The notes: generated by a model not told the origin, from the sequence alone. Counted from the stretch's first letter, positions 36,874 to 46,138 are shown. The stretch: DNA of 64,000 nt from an uncultured Ignavibacteria bacterium (GCA_937870915.1 CALMZQ010000221.1:1-64000), one strand, 5' to 3'. Numbers and translations are program-made.

Positions 36874-37718
36874 AGATCTTTATTGCGGCAGATTTAGAAG
36901 GCGCTACTGGTGTGGTTCACCACGATCAGCTTATGCCCGAAGGAAGAGGCTATGCAGCTGCACAGCGGTTACTTACAGCAGACGTCAACGCTGCTATTGA
37001 AGGAGTGCTGCGTGTTTCGCCTTCATCAACCTTTGTAGTGGGGGATGGACATGGTCCAATGCGGAACATCATCTTGGAGGAACTACACGACGCGGCTGAA
37101 CTTGTCATTGGATCTGCAAAGCCGCAGAACAAGCCCCTTTGTCAGCTTCAAGGAATAGATGAATCGTTTGATTTGGCATGTATGGTGGGATATCACAGCA
37201 AGGCCGGAACACCATCCGGACTTCTCGCACACACCTATATCGGCAGCCTCGTGCGAGAATGGCGACTCAATGGTATGGCAGTAGGCGAGGTACAGATGAA
37301 TGCTGCAGTCCTTGGTTCGTTTGGTGTACCGGTTGGACTGATTGTTGGCAATAGCGATCTGGAACCGGAAGTGCGCGCGTGGGACAGAAACGTTGAATTC
37401 GTTTCAACGAAACGAACACTTGGACCTACAGCCGCTATCTGTGCCACGCCCGGTCGCACGCATTCATTGATCGCAGATGCTGCTGCAAAAGTTGTATCTC
37501 AGAATATTCATGCGGATCTCTACAACATTGGTCATACCCGAATAGAGGTTGACACGTATCGTAGGGAGCAGTGTGATAAAGCGTCGTCTGTACCTGGTAT
37601 CACAACGTCAGGCGAATTCACAATCGTGGCCGAGGCCGACACGGCAGCCAAGGCCTTTCAACTCATGTGGAGCGCTTGTACGCGAGCACTAGATGAGACC
37701 CCTAGTTGGCTCGCGTAA
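36870..37718 (+). CDS. M55 family D-aminopeptidase-like protein
   Basis: 282-aa protein starting MKIFIAADLEGATGVVHHDQ, the zinc-binding N-terminus of DppA-type M55 metallopeptidases, with a further conserved GDGHGPMRN and CMVGYHSKAGT. Family members cleave D-amino-acid peptides and form a large ring complex in the cytoplasm. Substrate here is unknown. It overlaps mtaB by 4 bp and converges with the M48 gene. Confidence 0.88.
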   Translation: MKIFIAADLEGATGVVHHDQLMPEGRGYAAAQRLLTADVNAAIEGVLRVSPSSTFVVGDGHGPMRNIILEELHDAAELVIGSAKPQNKPLCQLQGIDESFDLACMVGYHSKAGTPSGLLAHTYIGSLVREWRLNGMAVGEVQMNAAVLGSFGVPVGLIVGNSDLEPEVRAWDRNVEFVSTKRTLGPTAAICATPGRTHSLIADAAAKVVSQNIHADLYNIGHTRIEVDTYRREQCDKASSVPGITTSGEFTIVAEADTAAKAFQLMWSACTRALDETPSWLA

Positions 37719-37728
37719 TTGTACGGAC

Positions 37729-38526
37729 CTATAGCGACCTTTTGAACTCAGTGTAGGCGCGCGTGTTGAGCTGGGCTTCAGTTGGTGGCGGAATATTCGC
37801 CTTTTTCAACCGTGAGTTTGTATCATCGATACGGTCTTGTGGCAGGGGATGAGTGCTGAGGAGTCTCTCGATAGACGAACCACTTCGCCCCTTGACCTTA
37901 TCAAAGAAATAGAGGATTCCCCCGGGGAACCATTGTGTTGACCGAAGGTAACGGAAGGAAAAGTCATCTGCTTCCTCTTCGTCTGACCTGCTGTTCTTGA
38001 GCAGACCTAGTCCCGCAAATGCATTGGCAGCTAGTTCAATGTGCTGATTCTTGTTGTTTCCCAATGCAATATCCATCATAGTCTGGATGCCAAGCTGCGT
38101 GGTCATGCGATCTGTTGAATGGCGTTGTTCGGCATGAGCAATCTCGTGTCCGAGCACTCCGGCAAGTGTTGCCTCATTATCGATTGCTTTGAGCAGTCCA
38201 GTGTACACATAGATGTATCCGCCTGGAGTACAGAAGGCATTGATCATCGCATCGTCCTTGATCAGCTGCACCTTATAAGAGAACTTTCCGCGGTACTTCA
38301 CATCAGGAGATTGTATGATCTTGTCGATGATGCTTTGTACGTATTGTTGTGCTTTTGCATTTACATAGGGCGGATATTGCTTTGCATCGGCCTTGATCTC
38401 TTTATCGAATTGTGCGCCAAGGCGTTGGTCTTCACTTACCGGAAAGACATTGATGGCTCCACAATACGTGAGGACCAGAGCTGACGTGATGCCTAGAGCA
38501 ATGGTGGCGACAAGGCGGAGGTTCAT
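37729..38526 (-). CDS. M48 family metalloprotease lipoprotein
   Basis: About 265 aa. A lipoprotein signal peptide ends in LTYC, placing the protein on the periplasmic face of a membrane. The catalytic zinc motif HEIAHAEQRHS (HExxH) and the downstream SDEEEADDFSFRYL (third zinc ligand Glu) match BepA/LoiP-type peptidases, which act in outer-membrane protein quality control. The ATG at 38526 is chosen because AGG precedes it; a start at 38538 would add four residues. It lies 22 bases downstream of truA. Confidence 0.88.
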   Translation of the reverse strand: MNLRLVATIALGITSALVLTYCGAINVFPVSEDQRLGAQFDKEIKADAKQYPPYVNAKAQQYVQSIIDKIIQSPDVKYRGKFSYKVQLIKDDAMINAFCTPGGYIYVYTGLLKAIDNEATLAGVLGHEIAHAEQRHSTDRMTTQLGIQTMMDIALGNNKNQHIELAANAFAGLGLLKNSRSDEEEADDFSFRYLRSTQWFPGGILYFFDKVKGRSGSSIERLLSTHPLPQDRIDDTNSRLKKANIPPPTEAQLNTRAYTEFKRSL

Positions 38527-38548
38527 GTATACCTGCATGTGATTTCAG

Positions 38549-39319
38549 TCAAAAGAAGGATTCGTTGTCAAAAATACCATTTGCGTAGCGGACGTGGTTG
38601 AGGACCAGTCCTTGTGGTGGTGCAAGGGGCGCCTGTCCAGACCGAACGCCTGATGCTAACATTGATTCAGCATCTACGAGCTCGATCTTCCTCCGAGCAA
38701 CTGTCATTGCCGTTCCGATGATAGAACGGCACATGCCATAGACAAATCGATCTGCTCGAATCCGAATGAGTAGACGATCGTGGGACTCCTCAACTCTGCA
38801 TGATTCCACCCGGCACATATACGATGCCGTGGATGGATTATGTTTCGAGATTGCGGTAAAATCATGAAGTCCTTCAAAAACACGAGTGGCCTGAGCAAAT
38901 CTCTCAATACTGAAAGGGAGCTCGGGAGTCCATGCAAACGTGTCAGTGAAAACAGACCCAGACTTCGTGATCACGTACACATACTCGCGAGAACACGCAT
39001 CAAATCGAGCATGGAATCCTTCATGGACTCTGACGGCAGCGCGAACCCTGATATCTCGAGGTAGGCGAGTATTCAGTGCTATATGGACCTTGTCTATTGG
39101 GATCTGATGGGCCCCTTCCGGTAAGTGTACATGTGCTACTTGGCCACGAGCGTGTACGCCGGAATCCGTTCGCCCGGAACCTATTACCGGCTCGGCTACT
39201 CCAAAGGATTCTTTGATCGCATGTTCGATTGCCTGTTGTACTGACTGACCATTTGGTTGGTTCTGCCAGCCAACATAATGAGTACCTTCGTATTCGATCA
39301 AGAGGGCAAGTGGGGTCAT
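38549..39319 (-). CDS. truA: tRNA pseudouridine(38-40) synthase
   Basis: 256-aa enzyme that isomerises uridines 38-40 in the tRNA anticodon stem. It starts MTPLALLIEYEGTHYVGWQNQ and has the catalytic Asp in GSGRTDSGVHARGQVAH and the FHARFDACSREYVY segment. A longer reading frame upstream to 39436 adds 39 residues unlike TruA; the ATG at 39317-39319 gives the normal N-terminus. It faces the divergent gene at 39345 with only 25 bp between starts. Confidence 0.94.
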   Translation of the reverse strand: MTPLALLIEYEGTHYVGWQNQPNGQSVQQAIEHAIKESFGVAEPVIGSGRTDSGVHARGQVAHVHLPEGAHQIPIDKVHIALNTRLPRDIRVRAAVRVHEGFHARFDACSREYVYVITKSGSVFTDTFAWTPELPFSIERFAQATRVFEGLHDFTAISKHNPSTASYMCRVESCRVEESHDRLLIRIRADRFVYGMCRSIIGTAMTVARRKIELVDAESMLASGVRSGQAPLAPPQGLVLNHVRYANGIFDNESFF

Positions 39320-39344
39320 TTCACAAAAGTAGGGAGTTGGGACT

Positions 39345-39788
39345 ATGAAGATCGTACAAAGCTTGATCCTCTCGGCAACGGTGTTGGGGGTTATGGTGTC
39401 TGCTCCGGCAACATTTGCCCAGCAAGATGGGGGCACCGCTGTTGGTGTTCAGTTCGGATATCCGGGTAATGTGGGGTTGTCAATGCGGTTCGACCGTATT
39501 GCCATTGGTGCTGCATGGCACCTAGGCGATAATGGCTATCTGCACGTAACGGCTGATTATTGGCTGCTCAAGAGCACTATCGTTAAGAATCTTGATTGGT
39601 ATCTCGGTCCTGGTGTAAACCTTGGGATTGGTGATCCATTTGCCTTTGGCGTTCGGCTCCCAATTGGCCTTCAATGGATTCCATTCAAACATTTAGAGCT
39701 TTTTGGAGAAGTTGCACCATGCCTTTGGCTCATCAATGCTGTTGATCTTGATTTCAACGGTGCTGTAGGTATTCGCTACATTTTCTAA
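39345..39788 (+). CDS. Small outer-membrane beta-barrel protein
   Basis: 147 aa with a signal peptide (MKIVQSLILSATVLGVMVSAPATFAQ) and amphipathic strands ending in GIRYIF, a terminal aromatic typical of outer-membrane barrels. Its size suggests an eight-stranded barrel. Function unknown. AGGGAG precedes the ATG. A terminator follows at 39813-39849. Confidence 0.7.
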   Translation: MKIVQSLILSATVLGVMVSAPATFAQQDGGTAVGVQFGYPGNVGLSMRFDRIAIGAAWHLGDNGYLHVTADYWLLKSTIVKNLDWYLGPGVNLGIGDPFAFGVRLPIGLQWIPFKHLELFGEVAPCLWLINAVDLDFNGAVGIRYIF

Positions 39789-39812
39789 GCCATTAACGCT
39801 GATGATGAGAGC

Positions 39813-39849
39813 AAGGGTCGGTATTCATTGAGTACTGACCCTTACGTTT
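39813..39849 (+). terminator. Intrinsic terminator after the small barrel gene
   Basis: An 11-bp stem with one G-T pair (39813-39823 with 39833-39843) and a nine-base loop, followed by ACGTTTTC. It overlaps the final codons of dnaE2 on the opposite strand. Confidence 0.65.
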
Positions 39850-42800
39850 TCCTCAACTCCTATCTCGCGTGTATCTGTACCACCGGCATAGGAGAGATGT
39901 CCATGATATCCTCCGATGACATTCGTTAGCACACGTACGTCTTCTACCATCACTCCTCGCCAGTGAGCGGTTCCATGCAAAGTGCCCTTTACAACAAGTG
40001 ATGCATTACGAAGATCAGTACGGAAGAGATCGCGGATCTCCGGACGTACTACACACTGAAGAAAGCCTGTCTCATCTTCGATAGTCACAAAGAGCATACC
40101 GTGTGCTGTTGCGGGCGCTTGACGTAATATGACGATCCCTGCGGTTGTAACGCGGAGTCCAGGTGTTACGGCCAAACGTTTGATCACTTCAATCGGACGT
40201 ACTTCAAGATCAGTAAGCCCCCTTCGATAGAGCGTCATAGGATGCAACCTCGCTGCTCCATGGGTGATGTAGTCATATGCAAGTCGTTCCTGTGCACGCA
40301 ACTCGGGAAGTAGTGGTATGTCCTCTTCATGAAGCAATGGAGAGTGTATCAGTGGTGTGGGATTACCTGATGCTCGTCGTTTGACAACACCCACCATCCA
40401 CATAGCTCTACGTGCATCGGCTTCCCAGGGCTCCATAGCACCAGCGAGTGCAAGTGCATCAAGAGCATCACGTGGCACGTCAGGTAGGCGAACTACAATG
40501 TCCTCGATGCTGGTAAATGGTGCGCGAGAACGCTCCCAGACGATCATTCGTGCTACATGTTCACTTACATGTGAAACACTGGTAAGGGGCTTGCGGATTG
40601 CCGTTGTTCCGTCGGGCATGGTTTCGAGTGCATAGCGCATACCGGAGTAGATCATGTTGGGAAGTAGAACGTTCACGCCACAACGGCGTGATTCTTCCTC
40701 CAAGGTCATAAGGTTATACATACCCGGACGATGTTGCATGAAGGCCGCCATGTATGCGGCTGCATGATGAGTTTTAAGCCATGCACTCTGGTAGACGATC
40801 TTGGCAAATGCAGCAGCATGAGATCTACAGAAGCCATACCCTACAAAGTGCGAGACCTTTTCATAGACATTCTCTGCGCTGATACGGTCTACACCACGCA
40901 ACATCGCTCCTTGAATGAATCGCTCTCTCATAGCCTCCATGAGGACACGGTCGCGATTCTTAGATACCAGTGCACGAAAGTCATCGGCTTCATCAAGAGG
41001 CATACCGGCAAACTTGTGAGCAATCTCCAGTACCTGTTCTTGAAAGAGGACAATGCCTAGAGTGTCCTTCAGTATGGGTTCTAGGTCCGGGTGGAGGTAG
41101 GTGATAGGTTGTATGCCTTTACGTCGTGCGATGTACGGATGTACCATTCCGCCTTGGAGCGGACCCGGACGGAACAGTGCTACTTCCGTCACAAGGTCGT
41201 CAAAAGATTCCGGTTGATGTTTCGCTAACAGGTGCATTTGACCCTGAGACTCTATTTGAAACACGCCTAATGTGCGACCGCTGCGAATAAGGTCAAATGT
41301 GGCGGGGTCATCTAAAGGAAGTTCATCAACATCGAGTGTCTCGCCGGTATGCTGCATGAAAAGTTCAATGGTCTCGCTTATGCAGGCTAACATCCTGAGT
41401 CCTAGCACATCGAATTTCACAAGCCCCATTGCCTCAACATCATCTTTGTCGAATTGAACAACGGCAACACCATTGGCCGAGCGTTGTACCGGTGTGAGAT
41501 CCGTAAGTGGACGGGAAGAGAGGATCATGCCTCCGGAATGAAGGCCAAGATGACGTGGATGATCAAGAAGCAGATGAACAGCACGCATGAGGACATCGAG
41601 CAGGGGGATATCTCCGCATACAGCTGCGAGATCTGCACGATACTCCGTCACATCCTTGTTTGTCCACGACGGTACACATTTCGATAGTTTGTTCACAGTC
41701 TCCATTGGCCAACCAAGCGCCTTTGCAGCATCACGTACGGCCATACGAGCACGGTACATGATCAGCGTGGCTGTCATGGCTGTCCTGTTCGTTCCAAATC
41801 GTTCTTCCATCCACGCAATCACTTCATCCCGTCTGTCGCTATCAAAGTCAACATCGATATCTGGTGTACCCTTTCGCCCCCTATGAAGAAATCGTTCAAA
41901 GAGGAGGTGATGTTTGATGGGGCATACGCCGGTGATACCAAGGAGGTAGGCTACGATTGAGTTGGCTGCAGAGCCACGCCCGGAACATCGGATGCCGCGA
42001 CGTTTTGACTCGTCGACTACTTCCTTCACCACAAGAAAGAAGTCCGACAGTTGTAGATCGCCTATCACACGCAGCTCATGTTCAAGCAACGTTCTGGCCT
42101 TCTCTTCACGTCCGGTGTATCGTAGTGGAAATGTTATCTCACACGCATTTCGTAGCACTTCATGAGCAACCTCCCCGGGCTTCAATTGAGCTGAAGGGGG
42201 CGTAATGTGCTCCGGAATTATGTTGAATGAACATTGTTGAATGATATCACGAACATGCTCGAATGCCTCTGGCCAAGGAAGGAGCGAACGCAATTCATCT
42301 TCGCTCCGTAGACAATGCCTGTCATTGACTGGACGTTGAGGATGGGGCTCATGGATCGTGATGCCATGGCGTATGCACGTCATTAGGTCATGCGTTGCAT
42401 ATCTATCGCGGACAGCATACCTAACATCCTGAGCGATCACACATGGAAGCGAATGCACCTTAGCCAGTTCTACGATTTGTGCTGCACGGCGCCTAGCCCA
42501 TGGCCTTCCATCGTGTCCAATTCCAACATACGTCAGCTTCTTGGGGAGTTTCTGAAGTACTTCTTCCACCACTACACGTTCAGCCGAAAGCCCGTGCAGA
42601 ATGAGAATACACCGATTAAGTATTGATAGCCTGTTATAGATCTCGCAATCATCTTCAGCGCGAAGCACAGTTACAAGCTCACAGATCTCTGCGTATCCTT
42701 TCTGATCCTTAGCGAGTACTGTTACTACTGTGCCGTTACACTCCAGATCCGTTCCAATGATCGGCTGTAAACCGTACTCAATACATGCCTGCTGAAGTCG

Positions 42801-42941
42801 TACCGCTGCAAACACCCCCAATGTGTCGGTTAGAGCCAATGCCACATGGCCAAGTCGTACAGATTCTACTACATACTCTTCCGGAGACGAAGCACCGTCT
42901 AGAAAGGAGAAATGTGAACGGGTGTGGAGGGAAGCAAACAT
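39825..42941 (-). CDS. dnaE2: Error-prone DNA polymerase DnaE2 (ImuC)
   Basis: 1038-aa C-family polymerase, the length of DnaE2 rather than replicative DnaE. The PHP domain starts at the N-terminus (MFASLHTRSHFSFLDGASSP), the catalytic aspartates are in GTPDIDVDFDSDRRDEV, and the C-terminus has an OB fold (LRVTTAGIVILRQ). DnaE2 performs mutagenic translesion synthesis with ImuB. The ATG at 42941 starts the PHP domain; the frame is open for 48 further codons upstream but those are encoded by repeats. No Shine-Dalgarno precedes the ATG because the AGCGAAC repeats abut it. A candidate operator lies at 43016-43032. Confidence 0.93.
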   Translation of the reverse strand: MFASLHTRSHFSFLDGASSPEEYVVESVRLGHVALALTDTLGVFAAVRLQQACIEYGLQPIIGTDLECNGTVVTVLAKDQKGYAEICELVTVLRAEDDCEIYNRLSILNRCILILHGLSAERVVVEEVLQKLPKKLTYVGIGHDGRPWARRRAAQIVELAKVHSLPCVIAQDVRYAVRDRYATHDLMTCIRHGITIHEPHPQRPVNDRHCLRSEDELRSLLPWPEAFEHVRDIIQQCSFNIIPEHITPPSAQLKPGEVAHEVLRNACEITFPLRYTGREEKARTLLEHELRVIGDLQLSDFFLVVKEVVDESKRRGIRCSGRGSAANSIVAYLLGITGVCPIKHHLLFERFLHRGRKGTPDIDVDFDSDRRDEVIAWMEERFGTNRTAMTATLIMYRARMAVRDAAKALGWPMETVNKLSKCVPSWTNKDVTEYRADLAAVCGDIPLLDVLMRAVHLLLDHPRHLGLHSGGMILSSRPLTDLTPVQRSANGVAVVQFDKDDVEAMGLVKFDVLGLRMLACISETIELFMQHTGETLDVDELPLDDPATFDLIRSGRTLGVFQIESQGQMHLLAKHQPESFDDLVTEVALFRPGPLQGGMVHPYIARRKGIQPITYLHPDLEPILKDTLGIVLFQEQVLEIAHKFAGMPLDEADDFRALVSKNRDRVLMEAMRERFIQGAMLRGVDRISAENVYEKVSHFVGYGFCRSHAAAFAKIVYQSAWLKTHHAAAYMAAFMQHRPGMYNLMTLEEESRRCGVNVLLPNMIYSGMRYALETMPDGTTAIRKPLTSVSHVSEHVARMIVWERSRAPFTSIEDIVVRLPDVPRDALDALALAGAMEPWEADARRAMWMVGVVKRRASGNPTPLIHSPLLHEEDIPLLPELRAQERLAYDYITHGAARLHPMTLYRRGLTDLEVRPIEVIKRLAVTPGLRVTTAGIVILRQAPATAHGMLFVTIEDETGFLQCVVRPEIRDLFRTDLRNASLVVKGTLHGTAHWRGVMVEDVRVLTNVIGGYHGHLSYAGGTDTREIGVEENVRVSTQ

Positions 42942-42943
42942 GG

Positions 42944-43122
42944 AACAGCGAACATTAACAGCGAACGCAGAACAGCGAACAGCGAACCTTAGTGAATAGG
43001 GGAAACGTAGAAGAAATATACAAAATGTACATCCTTCATTCTCTACGCAATTCGCTGTTCTGGATTCGCTGTTCGCTGTTAACATTCTCTATTCGCTATT
43101 CGCTATTCTCTATTCGCTATTC
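42944..43122. repeat. Inverted arrays of AGCGAA(C) repeats between dnaE2 and paralog 1
   Basis: Four copies of AGCGAAC lie at 42947-42987 and six copies of its reverse complement core TTCGCT, plus decayed TTCTCT versions, at 43051-43118. The two arrays face each other and could form a long hairpin with the candidate operator near the loop. The array abuts the dnaE2 start on one side and encodes the last codons and stop (NSE-stop) of paralog 1 on the other. Confidence 0.75.
43016..43032 (-). promoter_or_regulatory. Candidate operator upstream of dnaE2
   Basis: ATATACAAAATGTACAT: half-sites TATACA and TGTACA are inverted repeats (5 of 6 match) around AAA. Fourteen bases (ATATACAAAATGTA) recur upstream of the XRE-UmuD repressor gene. 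It lies about 75-90 bases before the dnaE2 start. It could instead be a shared core promoter. Confidence 0.5.
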
Positions 43123-44024
43123 TTCATCCACGTCCGTTCCAACACAGAAGTAGCGATGTAGTCAACTTTCAGCCCATTATTTGTTACCATTCTGTTCGTT
43201 GTGCTGAAAGCTCTCATGTATCCGCGGTTTACATATCGCTCCATAGTTGCATGAGAGATTGATATAGTGCCGTACGCAGGGATACGTTTCATCGTTACGG
43301 CCATATAGGCTATCTGATCGTTGCCGGTTCCTGAAAGTGAATCCACACGAACTGTTCGAAAAAGCGTATCAAGCTTCTCGTTCATAACAACGGTCTTCTC
43401 TGGGCCGAATGTATGGCCGATATTCTGTATGGCTGAGCGAAGAGATAACGTATCAGTATAGGACTTGCCAATCATGGTCATAGTCTCGCCCCTTGCAAAT
43501 GGAGCTAACAATGCAAATTCTGTAGGAAAGGTCATTACAAGTGACGTTTGTGCCTCTGAGTCCATTGTTCTGGAGATCACACTTCCTAGGCTATTACCAT
43601 CGTCCGTGGATGACATCATGTCATGACTAGCCATCATTATGCGTCCATAAGGATCTAACGTGGCTTCATACTGAGGGGAAGCCCATGCCAATCGAACGCC
43701 CGTGATGCTCATTTCACCCTTCTTAGAGAAGAGGAGGGTGTCAGATTTCAGCAGGTCTCGCATGGTTCTCATTTTTACAGCTACACGAACGTTGCCCACT
43801 TCGTCGCGGTCTATGATCTCCAACTGGTATACAGCAGGCACACATACACCTTTGTCATTCATCACATGCTGGTCAATTCGCAGGTGATAGGAGAGTATCC
43901 TACCAATAGCAAGGTCGCTCGTACCTTGATCTTGCACCATGCCCGGTCCCGATTGTTCATTCTGTCCACTTGCAACCTGGTAGATCAAGAGAGCAAGGAC
44001 AGAGACACACAGGAAGTTCTTCAT
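43110..44024 (-). CDS. Secreted protein of unknown family, tandem paralog 1
   Basis: 304 aa with a signal peptide (MKNFLCVSVLALLIYQVASGQ). Not recognised. It is one of four consecutive paralogs sharing YHLRVDQ, a single conserved Cys in KGVCVPAVYQLEI, DRDE-GN-RV, a PTEFALLAP block, IGHT-G and DSLSGTGNDQIAYM, then MERYVNRGYMRAF. The mature part looks beta-rich, with no catalytic motif seen. It is closer to paralog 4 than to 2 and 3. ATG at 44024 follows AGAGGTG. Its last codons come from the repeat array upstream of dnaE2, in place of the longer tail of paralog 4. Confidence 0.75.
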   Translation of the reverse strand: MKNFLCVSVLALLIYQVASGQNEQSGPGMVQDQGTSDLAIGRILSYHLRIDQHVMNDKGVCVPAVYQLEIIDRDEVGNVRVAVKMRTMRDLLKSDTLLFSKKGEMSITGVRLAWASPQYEATLDPYGRIMMASHDMMSSTDDGNSLGSVISRTMDSEAQTSLVMTFPTEFALLAPFARGETMTMIGKSYTDTLSLRSAIQNIGHTFGPEKTVVMNEKLDTLFRTVRVDSLSGTGNDQIAYMAVTMKRIPAYGTISISHATMERYVNRGYMRAFSTTNRMVTNNGLKVDYIATSVLERTWMKNSE

Positions 44025-44041
44025 CTCGCCACCTCTTTGTA

Positions 44042-44063
44042 ATTCGGACAAGACAGTCCGAAT
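44042..44063. repeat. Inverted repeat upstream of paralog 1
   Basis: ATTCGGAC (44042-44049) and GTCCGAAT (44056-44063) form a perfect 8-bp inverted repeat around AAGACA, 18-39 bases before the paralog 1 start codon. It may be an operator or a 5'-UTR hairpin. I did not see it ahead of the other three paralogs. Confidence 0.5.
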
Positions 44064-44101
44064 ATATGACGACGCCTTATAGATAGCAAGGAAAAGTTTT
44101 C

Positions 44102-44119
44102 ATACGTGAAAAAACGTAT
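44102..44119. repeat. Inverted repeat between paralogs 2 and 1
   Basis: ATACGT (44102-44107) and ACGTAT (44114-44119) flank GAAAAA. It lies 29 bases past the end of paralog 2 and could be a weak terminator stem or an operator; there is no long T run on the minus strand. Confidence 0.35.
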
Positions 44120-44147
44120 ACTAGAGGTAGAATTAGTGAGTAGGGGG

Positions 44148-45083
44148 CTACTTTTTCACTGTACTCGAATCCAATATCGAGGTAGCGATGTATTCAGGAA
44201 TCAAGCCGGGTATGCCTTCCTTACGGCTAGTAGTTTCAAAGGTCTTCATATACCCCTTTTTTACATACCGTTGCATAATGGACGTGGCAATGGAATGTAC
44301 ACCATAGACCGGGTGGCGCTCCATCCGAACCGTCATATGAGCAACCTCATCGTCACCACTACCAGAAAGTGAGTCTATGGTGACTGCTCGAATGATTGTA
44401 TCCTGGTTCAAGCGTGGTTGTTTCTCTGATTCTGACCCAGTTGTATGACCGATCTTTTGGATCGTCGATGTGATCAAAAGGGTGTCTACATATGCCGTAC
44501 CAATAATGAACGAATTTGATTCGCGTAGATATGGGGCCAAAAGCGCATACTCCGTAGGTATGGTAGAGAGTACTTGCGTCATTGCATCGGAGTCTGTTAT
44601 GCGCGGCAGAACTGTCCCCATGGTGATCGTTTCTGGAGTTGTAGACTCGAACTGTGCGTTAGTAAACATAACCCTGCCATACGCGTCGAGGGTGGCTTCG
44701 TATCTAGGAATTGTAAATGCAAGGCGTACACCAATGATCTTCAATTCTCTAGACTTTGTCATAAAGAGCGTATCGGATGATATCAATTCACCAGCCGATC
44801 TCATTTGAACAGATACGCGTGAATTGCCAGCCTCATCTCGGTCAAGAATTGTAATCGTATACGTGGCAGGTATACATACCCCTCTACCGTTCACAACGTG
44901 CTGATCAACTCTGAGCCGGTAGGTCAGAACCCTGCCAGGCACCAATTCCGTGTATGCTTTGTCATTGAGTATCCCTGGCCCCACACGAACATCCGGACCA
45001 TTGTCTCCATTCTGACCTCGACTCACATTGGCAGAAAGAATGAAGACGCACAAAACAAATGGTAAAGAGACGGTCTTGATCAT
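44148..45083 (-). CDS. Secreted protein of unknown family, tandem paralog 2
   Basis: 311 aa with signal peptide (MIKTVSLPFVLCVFILSANVSRGQ). Same family as its three neighbours: LVPGRVLTYRLRVDQHVV, GVCIPATYTITILDRDEAGN, the PTEYALLAP block, DSLSGSGDDEVAHM and MQRYVKKGYMKTFETTS. It resembles paralog 3 most (both have AGELI-SDT and end in PEYIATSILD-ST), pointing to a recent duplication of this pair. TGAGGTGATG precedes the ATG. Function unknown; exported to periplasm or beyond. Confidence 0.75.
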   Translation of the reverse strand: MIKTVSLPFVLCVFILSANVSRGQNGDNGPDVRVGPGILNDKAYTELVPGRVLTYRLRVDQHVVNGRGVCIPATYTITILDRDEAGNSRVSVQMRSAGELISSDTLFMTKSRELKIIGVRLAFTIPRYEATLDAYGRVMFTNAQFESTTPETITMGTVLPRITDSDAMTQVLSTIPTEYALLAPYLRESNSFIIGTAYVDTLLITSTIQKIGHTTGSESEKQPRLNQDTIIRAVTIDSLSGSGDDEVAHMTVRMERHPVYGVHSIATSIMQRYVKKGYMKTFETTSRKEGIPGLIPEYIATSILDSSTVKK

Positions 45084-45205
45084 GGCATCACCTCAGAGTA
45101 GATGGTTTGACGACGTCAGATCAGCTATCACGAACTTCTACACAAGAACAGTAGTGTGGTAATGTTCGGGTGTACGAGTGCCGTAAGTAATATAGCGTAT
45201 GAAAC

Positions 45206-46138
45206 TCACCTATCCATCGTACTCGTATCGAGAATGGAGGTTGCGATGTATTCAGGAATGGGGCTGGTAGATCCCACCTTCCTACTGGTGGTAACAAAGG
45301 ACTTCATATAGCCCTTTTTTATGTAGCGTTCCATAACCGAGATCGCAACCGAAGGCATTCCGTAAACAGGGTAACGCTCCATACGAACGGTCATATGTGC
45401 GAGCTCATCGTTACCACTTCCAGAGACTGAATCGATCGTCACCGTTCGAATGATAGTATCCTGAGCCTCTTTCGGCTGGGGCCTTGTCTCGGTTCCTATA
45501 GTTCTGCCAATCTTTTGGATTGCAGAGGTAAATAGTATTGTGTCTTTATACGGTCTTCCTACGAGAATGGAGGTTGCCCCTTGTAGATACGGTGCCATGA
45601 GGGCGTATTCTGTTGGGATAGTGGAAAGGACGTTTGCCATTGCATCCGAGTCCGTTATCCGAGACTCAACGTTACCCATCGTACTTGATTCTTGGGACAT
45701 TGCGTCTAATTGTTCATTTGTATATAGAACCCTGCCATTTACGTCCAAGGTTGCTTCATACTTGGGAATTGCAAAAGCAAGGCGCACCCCAACGATCTTC
45801 ATCACCGTTGACTTTGAGAGAAAGATCGTGTCAGACGCAATGAGCTCGCCTGCGGATCGCATTTCAACTGAAACACGTGAGTTGCCAGCAGCATCTCTAT
45901 CGAGTATTGCTATCGAATATATAGCTGGTATACATACGCCTCTTCCATGTACAACATGTTGGTCAACCCTGAGTTTATACGTTAGGACTCTACCAGGAGT
46001 AAGCTCTGTGTATGCCTTGTCGTTGAGAACTTCAGGCCCTACCTGAATAATCGGTGTATCGCTGGTGTCTTGCCCCTTACTCACGCCAATTGAGATAAAG
46101 ATCAAACAGAAATGGACCGTCAAGGCAAGTAGTTTCAT
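45206..46138 (-). CDS. Secreted protein of unknown family, tandem paralog 3
   Basis: 310 aa with signal peptide (MKLLALTVHFCLIFISIGVSKGQ). It is nearly collinear with paralog 2, including LNDKAYTELTPGRVLTYKL, GRGVCIPAIYSIAILDRD, GVRLAFAIPKYEATLD and ERYIKKGYMKSFVTTSRK. The Shine-Dalgarno is weak (GAG only). No known domain seen. The gap to paralog 2 (122 bp) holds no gene and no clear terminator. Confidence 0.75.
   Translation of the reverse strand: MKLLALTVHFCLIFISIGVSKGQDTSDTPIIQVGPEVLNDKAYTELTPGRVLTYKLRVDQHVVHGRGVCIPAIYSIAILDRDAAGNSRVSVEMRSAGELIASDTIFLSKSTVMKIVGVRLAFAIPKYEATLDVNGRVLYTNEQLDAMSQESSTMGNVESRITDSDAMANVLSTIPTEYALMAPYLQGATSILVGRPYKDTILFTSAIQKIGRTIGTETRPQPKEAQDTIIRTVTIDSVSGSGNDELAHMTVRMERYPVYGMPSVAISVMERYIKKGYMKSFVTTSRKVGSTSPIPEYIATSILDTSTMDR

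Noticed and set aside
39324-39331. TACTTTTG (minus) as the truA promoter -7 box
   Set aside because: It lies only five bases before the truA start codon and has no -33 partner at proper spacing.
39320-39436. 39-residue N-terminal extension of TruA
   Set aside because: It covers the divergent gene start and has no TruA-like sequence; the ATG at 39319 gives the normal N-terminus.
42942-43085. 48-residue N-terminal extension of DnaE2
   Set aside because: It is encoded by the AGCGAAC repeats and the candidate operator; the PHP domain begins at the ATG at 42941.
42944-43122. AGCGAAC/TTCGCT repeats as a CRISPR or transposon end
   Set aside because: Units are 7-10 bases, spacing is irregular, the two halves face each other, and no cas or transposase gene is near.
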